Origin: Actinomycetes bacterium
GTDB lineage: Bacteria; Actinomycetota; Acidimicrobiia; Acidimicrobiales; Microtrichaceae
DNA: 10,097 nucleotides
Assembly: GCA_023423475.1 (NCBI GenBank)
Contig: JAFAFN010000224.1
Location: forward strand, 1-10,097
Direction of reading: 5' to 3'
This document shows, piece by piece, positions 6,165 through 10,097 of the stretch. Position numbers and translations under genes: made by a program. Position 1 is the stretch's first letter, and each line of letters begins with the position of its first letter. Under the pieces are notes generated by a model, which was given only the letters and a program-made list of their open reading frames with translations, was not told where the DNA came from and ran no database searches.

Positions 6165-7982
6165 TCAGATGGTGAGGCCCCGCTCCTCGACCTCGGAGGC
6201 CAACTCGAGCCAGCCCTCCTCGACCGTGGCGAGCTCCGCCTCGAGCTCGGCGAGCTCGGCGCCGAGTCCGTTCATCCGCTCGTGCTCTCCGGCGTTGCCC
6301 GCGGCGAGCATCTCCTCGAGCGTCGCGTCACGACGCTCCTGCAGCTCGGACATGGCCTTCTCGGCCTTCCGGATGGCGAAGCGCAACGTCGACGGGCTCC
6401 GACCACCCGAACCGCCCGAACGCCGCGACGGACCCGACGCGGCGGTGTCCTCGGCGGTGCTGGAGGGAGCTGCAGGCGTCCCACCTCCGGAGTCGCTCAG
6501 CTTCCTGCCCCCGCCACGGCGGTCCCGGCGCTCCTGCTCGTAGGCCGCGTACCCGCCCGGACGACGAGACGCCGAACCGGTCCCGTCGAGCACGATCACG
6601 TCGGCCACGGTGCGTTCCAGGAAGGCCCGGTCGTGGCTCACCACCACGAGGGCCCCCGGCCAGTCGTCGAGGAAGTCCTCGAGCTGGCGGAGGGTGTCCA
6701 GGTCCAGGTCGTTGGTCGGCTCGTCGAGCAGCAGCACGTTGGGCCGTTCGGCCAGCGTCAACAGCAGCTGCAGGCGTCGCCGCTCCCCGCCCGAGAGCAG
6801 CCCGATGGGTGCCCACTGCGCATCCCCGTCGAACCAGAAGGCCTCCATCAGCGCGGCGTCCGCCCAGTCGGCCTCGCGGTGGCCGCCCGTCACCGCGTCG
6901 CGGACCCGCTGGTTCGGGTCGAGCGTCCGGCCGCGCTGGTCGTAGTAGCCCAGCCGCACCGTCGTGCCGAGCTCGACGGTGCCGTCCGACGGCTCGGTGC
7001 GCCCGGCGATGATGTCGAGCAGCGTCGACTTGCCGGTGCCGTTGATGCCCACGATGCCGAGCCGCTCACGGGGGTCGAGCCGCAGCTCGACGTCGGAGAA
7101 CAACGGCGAGCCCCCGTCGAAGGCGTGCCCGACACCGTCGAGCTCGACGACCTTGTCACCCAGCCGTGGTGTGCCGGCGTGCAGCGGCAGGTCACCCTGA
7201 CGTGCCGCTGCCTGTGGACGCCCCTCGACGATCGCGGTGGCCGACTCGATGCGCGCCTTCGGCTTCGAGGTGCGCGCCGGCGCGCCGCGACGGAGCCATG
7301 CGAGCTCGGTACGAGCCAGGTTCTTGCGGGTCCGCTCGGCCTTCGCCGCATGTTCCTCCCGCAATGCCCGACCCTCGAGGTAGGCGCCGTAGCCCCCTTC
7401 GTGGACGTACCCCGCGCCGCGGTCCAGCTCGAGCACACGGGTGGTGATCCGGTCGAGGAAGTGGCGGTCGTGGGTGACCAGCACGAGCCCGCCCCGGTAC
7501 TCCGCCAGTCGGTCCTCGAGCCAGGCGATCGCGTCGATGTCCAGGTGGTTCGTCGGCTCGTCGAGGATCAACAGGTCGGACTCGGCGACGAGCGCTCGGG
7601 CGAGCGCGACCCGCTTGAGCTGCCCTCCCGAGAGCTGTCCGACATCCGCGTCCATCAGGGACCCGAGACCGAGGCGGTCGGCGACGGCGAGCGCCTCCCA
7701 GTCCTCTGCGCCGTGGCCCGACGTCACCGCCGCTCGCACCGTCATCGCCTCGAAGGTCGGGTCCTGACCGAGCATCGCGATGCGGACGTCGCGGCCTCGT
7801 CGCACCGTCCCCGCTTCGGGTTCGATCTCTCCGGAGATGATCCGCAACAACGTCGACTTGCCGCAGCCGTTGAGCCCGACGATGCCCAGTCGGTCGGAGT
7901 CCGAGATGGTGAAGGAGACGTCCGCGAAGAGCGGGCGCCCGGGGCGACTGGCGGCGACGGCATCGACGTCGAGGAGGATCAC
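6165..7982 (-). CDS. ABC-F family ATPase, Uup-like
   Basis: A soluble tandem ATP-binding-cassette protein without membrane segments. ABC-F proteins bind the ribosomal E site or act in ribosome quality control and antibiotic protection. The 605 residues contain Walker A GLNGCGKST (36-44), signature LSGGQ (117-121) and Walker B with LDEPTNHLD (Glu142). The linker contains ELAWLRRGAPARTSKPKARI, which is characteristic of the Uup subgroup. The second cassette has GINGTGKST (312-320), LSGGE (396-400) and LLDEPTNDLD (Glu421). A Gly/Ser-rich stretch then leads to a C-terminal coiled coil (about 545-600), also as in Uup. All catalytic residues are intact. The GTG start at 7982 lies six bases after a TAGCGT -10 box and has no Shine-Dalgarno, so a leaderless mRNA is likely. 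The upstream lipoprotein gene ends 49 bases before it; read-through is possible. A housekeeping role is more likely than drug resistance. Confidence 0.93.
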   Translation of the reverse strand: MILLDVDAVAASRPGRPLFADVSFTISDSDRLGIVGLNGCGKSTLLRIISGEIEPEAGTVRRGRDVRIAMLGQDPTFEAMTVRAAVTSGHGAEDWEALAVADRLGLGSLMDADVGQLSGGQLKRVALARALVAESDLLILDEPTNHLDIDAIAWLEDRLAEYRGGLVLVTHDRHFLDRITTRVLELDRGAGYVHEGGYGAYLEGRALREEHAAKAERTRKNLARTELAWLRRGAPARTSKPKARIESATAIVEGRPQAAARQGDLPLHAGTPRLGDKVVELDGVGHAFDGGSPLFSDVELRLDPRERLGIVGINGTGKSTLLDIIAGRTEPSDGTVELGTTVRLGYYDQRGRTLDPNQRVRDAVTGGHREADWADAALMEAFWFDGDAQWAPIGLLSGGERRRLQLLLTLAERPNVLLLDEPTNDLDLDTLRQLEDFLDDWPGALVVVSHDRAFLERTVADVIVLDGTGSASRRPGGYAAYEQERRDRRGGGRKLSDSGGGTPAAPSSTAEDTAASGPSRRSGGSGGRSPSTLRFAIRKAEKAMSELQERRDATLEEMLAAGNAGEHERMNGLGAELAELEAELATVEEGWLELASEVEERGLTI

Positions 7983-7988
7983 CCCGAC

Positions 7989-7994
7989 ACGCTA
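7989..7994 (-). promoter_or_regulatory. Putative -10 element of ABC-F gene
   Basis: The minus strand reads TAGCGT, identical to the proposed dxs -10, six bases before the GTG at 7982. No convincing -35 is visible at 16-18 bases. If used, transcription would begin at or next to the start codon. Confidence 0.4.
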
Positions 7995-8012
7995 GGACGC
8001 AGTGGCGGCCGC

Positions 8013-8024
8013 GCCGACATCGGC
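8013..8024 (-). terminator. Small hairpin after large lipoprotein gene
   Basis: GCCG-ACAT-CGGC lies 7 bases beyond the stop codon of the lipoprotein hydrolase gene, with a 4-bp stem (5 bp if the loop is tightened). It is short and lacks a T tract, so any termination would be weak. Confidence 0.2.
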
Positions 8025-8031
8025 ATGGGGA

Positions 8032-9951
8032 TCAGCGCGGGGCGACATCGAGCGCGGCGAGACGTCCGTCGATCCAGTCGCGCAGCGCGAACTCCGAGCC
8101 GTAGTCGGCGAAGACCAGGTGCGCGGCGAACGGCGCGAGCTCCGGCGACGAGTTCGGCCAGAACTGCGCTGCCCCCCAACCGTCGGCGGGCATGTCGTCC
8201 GAGCCGGTCCGACGGTGTGGGACCTTCACCGGCACGATCTCGTCGCCGACGAGGGGGAGGTCCAGCAGCGAGATCAGCCGGTCGCTCGCGTAGTTGGGGA
8301 CGACACCGTCGTTGGCGCCGTAGGCGAGGAACGTCGGTGTGCCGTTGACACGGATCCGCTCGACCACGTTCACGTTGTCGGCATGGTCGAGCAGCATGGT
8401 CGCCGAGCCCATCAGCGCATAGGCGTCGGCGGCGGTCGCACCGGCGGGGATCACGTTCATGAACAGCGGCCACAGCAACGAGTGGAAGATCGTGTCGGCG
8501 ATCCCCGTGCCGGCGACCTGAAGGAACGAGCCGTCGAGCTCAGGTGCGAGCGCGGTGAACGCCGCGCCGAGCACACCGCCCATCGAGGTGCCCTCGTAGA
8601 GCAGTCGCGTGGTGTCGAGCTCGGGCGCGGTGCGTGGCGTGCCGTCGAGGGCCGGCGGCAGCGCGATCTGCAGGTCGCCCAGGTGCTGTTGCACGGCCAT
8701 GAGCAACGAGATCTGGTCGACGATGCCCTGCAGCGGCATCGAGGCGAGGCGTCCGAACTTCCGTGGCGTGGTCAGGTCGAGCAGGTACCCCTGGTCCGGC
8801 CCGTAGTACTGGCGACCGCCGTGGTTGGGGACGTCGATCCCGATCGTGGCGAGGCCCTTCTTCGCGTTGGTGGTCGCGGTGAAGGTCATCGTCTCCTTCG
8901 CGGCGAGCAGACCATGTCCGTAGATCACCACCGGCGCACCTTCGGTACCGCCTGCAGGACGCTCGGGCAGCACGAGCTGGAACGGCACCCATCGGTCCGT
9001 CGCGCCGTGGTCCGCACGGGCGACACCGTGTTCATCGCGGAAGTCCGAGATCAACACCTGCCCGGTCACCACCGCGGAGGCGCCCTCGATCAGCCACGGG
9101 AACTGGACCGAGACGTTGCGCATCGGGTGGTCGACCGAGCGAGCGATCTCGGTCATCCGGTCGAGCTCGGAGCTGGCGTTGTCGGCACTGCGAACGGTGA
9201 AGGTCGTCGCGTTGACGACCTGGTCCCAAGGGCCGAGACCCGCGCGCTCGACCGCGCCGCGGAGCTCGCCCACGTACGGCGACGTACCGGACAGCCCCGG
9301 TGCACGGGCGGGGGAACCGCCGGTGGCGCCGACCAGGCCCTTGCCGAGACGGGCGACGTAGGTGTGCCCCGGCTCGAAGCGCGTGACGGGCCAGGCGACG
9401 ACCAACGTGTCGCGGTCGCCGTGGCGAGCCGCCTCGGCCGGGACCTCGACGCGGACGTCGACCCGCTCCCCGGTGGTGGTGTCGACCACGACGAGCACCT
9501 CACCTCCATCGGCGGGCACGTCGCGGGGGACGATCGACCGGTCGACCTCGAAGATCACCGGCGACAACGACGCGAAGCCGTCGGCCGCGGCGAACGCGTC
9601 CGAGGGGCTCGCACCCGGACCGAGGCGGTCGATCACCCGCGGGTCGACGAGGTCGGACGGCATGACGACACGCCGTCCGGTCGCCGTCGACGGATCCACC
9701 ACCGTGAACTCGTTCGACGGGTACGGCAGGGCGCACGACACGACCGCCGCGGTGGTGCAGGACCGATCCGTCGGACGCGGGAGTGCGGGACGCGGACCGG
9801 ACGGCCCGGCGAGCGCGCAGCTCGTGGCGAGGACCGCCACGGCGGCGACCAGCGCTGGCACCACGACTCGACGCCGTCCCACCGACGTTCGACCTGTCAC
9901 CGACGATCCACGTGCCGACGACGTCGTCCCGTGCACACCTGAGCTGTCCAT
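8032..9951 (-). CDS. Large secreted alpha/beta-hydrolase lipoprotein
   Basis: A 639-residue exported hydrolase, probably anchored by lipid to the outer face of the membrane. A long n-region ending GRRR (25-28) precedes a hydrophobic core and a lipobox LATSC with Cys45. The mature N-terminal part has CALPYPSNEFTVVDP and STATGRRV, a pattern seen in large bacterial secreted hydrolases near the virulence-factor lipase group. The catalytic half has oxyanion motif VIYGHGLL (Tyr344-His346), nucleophile elbow YEGTSMGG (Ser456), a probable Asp548 in YGANDGVVP, and a probable His611 in FAAHLVF. It could be a lipase, esterase or polyester depolymerase; the substrate cannot be told. The ATG at 9951 has GAGGGGG five bases upstream. 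An in-frame GTG at 9969 lies upstream, and an internal GTG at Val24 would give a more usual short n-region but lacks a ribosome site. Confidence 0.82.
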   Translation of the reverse strand: MDSSGVHGTTSSARGSSVTGRTSVGRRRVVVPALVAAVAVLATSCALAGPSGPRPALPRPTDRSCTTAAVVSCALPYPSNEFTVVDPSTATGRRVVMPSDLVDPRVIDRLGPGASPSDAFAAADGFASLSPVIFEVDRSIVPRDVPADGGEVLVVVDTTTGERVDVRVEVPAEAARHGDRDTLVVAWPVTRFEPGHTYVARLGKGLVGATGGSPARAPGLSGTSPYVGELRGAVERAGLGPWDQVVNATTFTVRSADNASSELDRMTEIARSVDHPMRNVSVQFPWLIEGASAVVTGQVLISDFRDEHGVARADHGATDRWVPFQLVLPERPAGGTEGAPVVIYGHGLLAAKETMTFTATTNAKKGLATIGIDVPNHGGRQYYGPDQGYLLDLTTPRKFGRLASMPLQGIVDQISLLMAVQQHLGDLQIALPPALDGTPRTAPELDTTRLLYEGTSMGGVLGAAFTALAPELDGSFLQVAGTGIADTIFHSLLWPLFMNVIPAGATAADAYALMGSATMLLDHADNVNVVERIRVNGTPTFLAYGANDGVVPNYASDRLISLLDLPLVGDEIVPVKVPHRRTGSDDMPADGWGAAQFWPNSSPELAPFAAHLVFADYGSEFALRDWIDGRLAALDVAPR

Positions 9952-9956
9952 GCGGA

Positions 9957-9963
9957 CCCCCTC
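9957..9963 (-). promoter_or_regulatory. Shine-Dalgarno of lipoprotein hydrolase gene
   Basis: The minus strand reads GAGGGGG five bases before the ATG at 9951. It supports that ATG over the in-frame GTG at 9969, which would place this sequence inside the coding region. Confidence 0.55.
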
Positions 9964-9969
9964 GCCCAC

Positions 9970-9992
9970 CGGTCACCGCTTGCTCGTGACCG
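9970..9992. repeat. Inverted repeat in leader of lipoprotein hydrolase gene
   Basis: CGGTCAC (9970-9976) and GTGACCG (9986-9992) are perfect 7-bp arms around a 9-base loop. The repeat begins 18 bases upstream of the ATG at 9951, close to the ribosome site. CCGCTTGCT also occurs twice (9976-9984 and 9995-10003). It may be an operator or an RNA hairpin in the leader. Confidence 0.5.
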
Positions 9993-10012
9993 CCCCGCTT
10001 GCTGACGCAGCG

Positions 10013-10033
10013 AAGTTACCCGCTGGTCGCGGG
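10013..10033 (-). promoter_or_regulatory. Possible -10 with abutting inverted repeat
   Basis: The minus strand reads TAACTT (10018-10013), directly preceded by an inverted repeat with arms CCCGC and GCGGG around 5 bases (10019-10033). If TAACTT is the -10 of the lipoprotein gene, the repeat would sit in the -35/-10 spacer, a repressor-like position. No good -35 is seen. Confidence 0.25.
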
Positions 10034-10097
10034 ACAGGTGTCATCGACGGTGTCGTCGGGTGCCGTTCGAGCCCCCCCCCCCCGCCGGACGGGCCCG
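10034..10097. other. Window-edge region with 12-base C tract, no gene supported
   Basis: This holds a run of 12 C at 10072-10083. On the minus strand a frame is open from the edge to a TAA at 10016-10018, about 27 codons, but these include the homopolymer and are too short to support a gene end. I recognise nothing else here. Confidence 0.4.

Noticed and set aside
6165..7982. Antibiotic-resistance ABC-F reading
   Set aside because: The linker and C-terminal coiled coil resemble housekeeping Uup, and no resistance-type context is present.
6282..8348. 688-codon plus-strand open frame
   Set aside because: Antisense to the ABC-F gene and running into the lipoprotein gene; no domain is visible and the ABC-F motifs on the other strand are unambiguous.
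8002..9942. 646-codon plus-strand open frame
   Set aside because: It mirrors the lipoprotein hydrolase codons, is Arg/Gly/His-rich with no motif, and the opposite strand has a signal peptide and catalytic motifs.
10016..10097. C-terminal end of a gene entering from the right edge on the minus strand
   Set aside because: Only about 27 open codons including a poly-G run, with no recognisable sequence; it cannot be told from chance in GC-rich DNA.

Overview
The window is high-GC bacterial chromosome with eight protein genes packed on both strands. Every gap between genes is under 150 bases, so there is no gene-free stretch over 300 bases. The actinobacterial form of the DXS sequence (NDNGRSYAPT), the GC-rich codon use, and several genes that appear to be transcribed without a leader all point to Actinomycetota. 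An Acidimicrobiia-type genome is my best guess; that placement is inference, not proof. No rRNA, tRNA, CRISPR array, insertion sequence, phage or plasmid gene was seen, and nothing suggests recent transfer.

Layout from left to right. (1) 1-929, minus: the N-terminal two thirds of the TldD metalloprotease, cut by the window edge. (2) 1065-1442, plus: a small hotdog thioesterase related to fluoroacetyl-CoA thioesterase. (3) 1464-2174, minus: an exported, probably lipid-anchored SGNH hydrolase. (4) 2304-3395, plus: an integral membrane protein of the lysylphosphatidylglycerol synthase/flippase-like (UPF0104) family. (5) 3430-5298, plus: dxs, the first enzyme of the MEP isoprenoid pathway. (6) 5374-6060, minus: an NfuA-like Fe-S carrier. 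(7) 6165-7982, minus: a Uup-like ABC-F ATPase. (8) 8032-9951, minus: a large alpha/beta-hydrolase lipoprotein.

Functionally this is mostly housekeeping: isoprenoid precursor supply, Fe-S cluster delivery, ribosome-associated ATPase and peptide proteolysis, mixed with uncharacterised envelope hydrolases and a membrane protein. A possible link is that DXS feeds the Fe-S-dependent late MEP enzymes IspG and IspH, which need Fe-S carriers such as Nfu. The two genes converge rather than forming an operon.

No new multi-gene system is evident. The more interesting signals are regulatory. Five of the eight genes have a TAnnnT -10 box 6-10 bases before the start codon and no Shine-Dalgarno sequence, which suggests leaderless mRNAs. 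The other three have clear Shine-Dalgarno sequences, and two of those use TTG starts. There is a three-copy 14-bp tandem repeat between the ABC-F and nfu genes, adjacent inverted repeats in the SGNH/flippase divergent gap, and an inverted repeat in the leader of the large lipoprotein gene.
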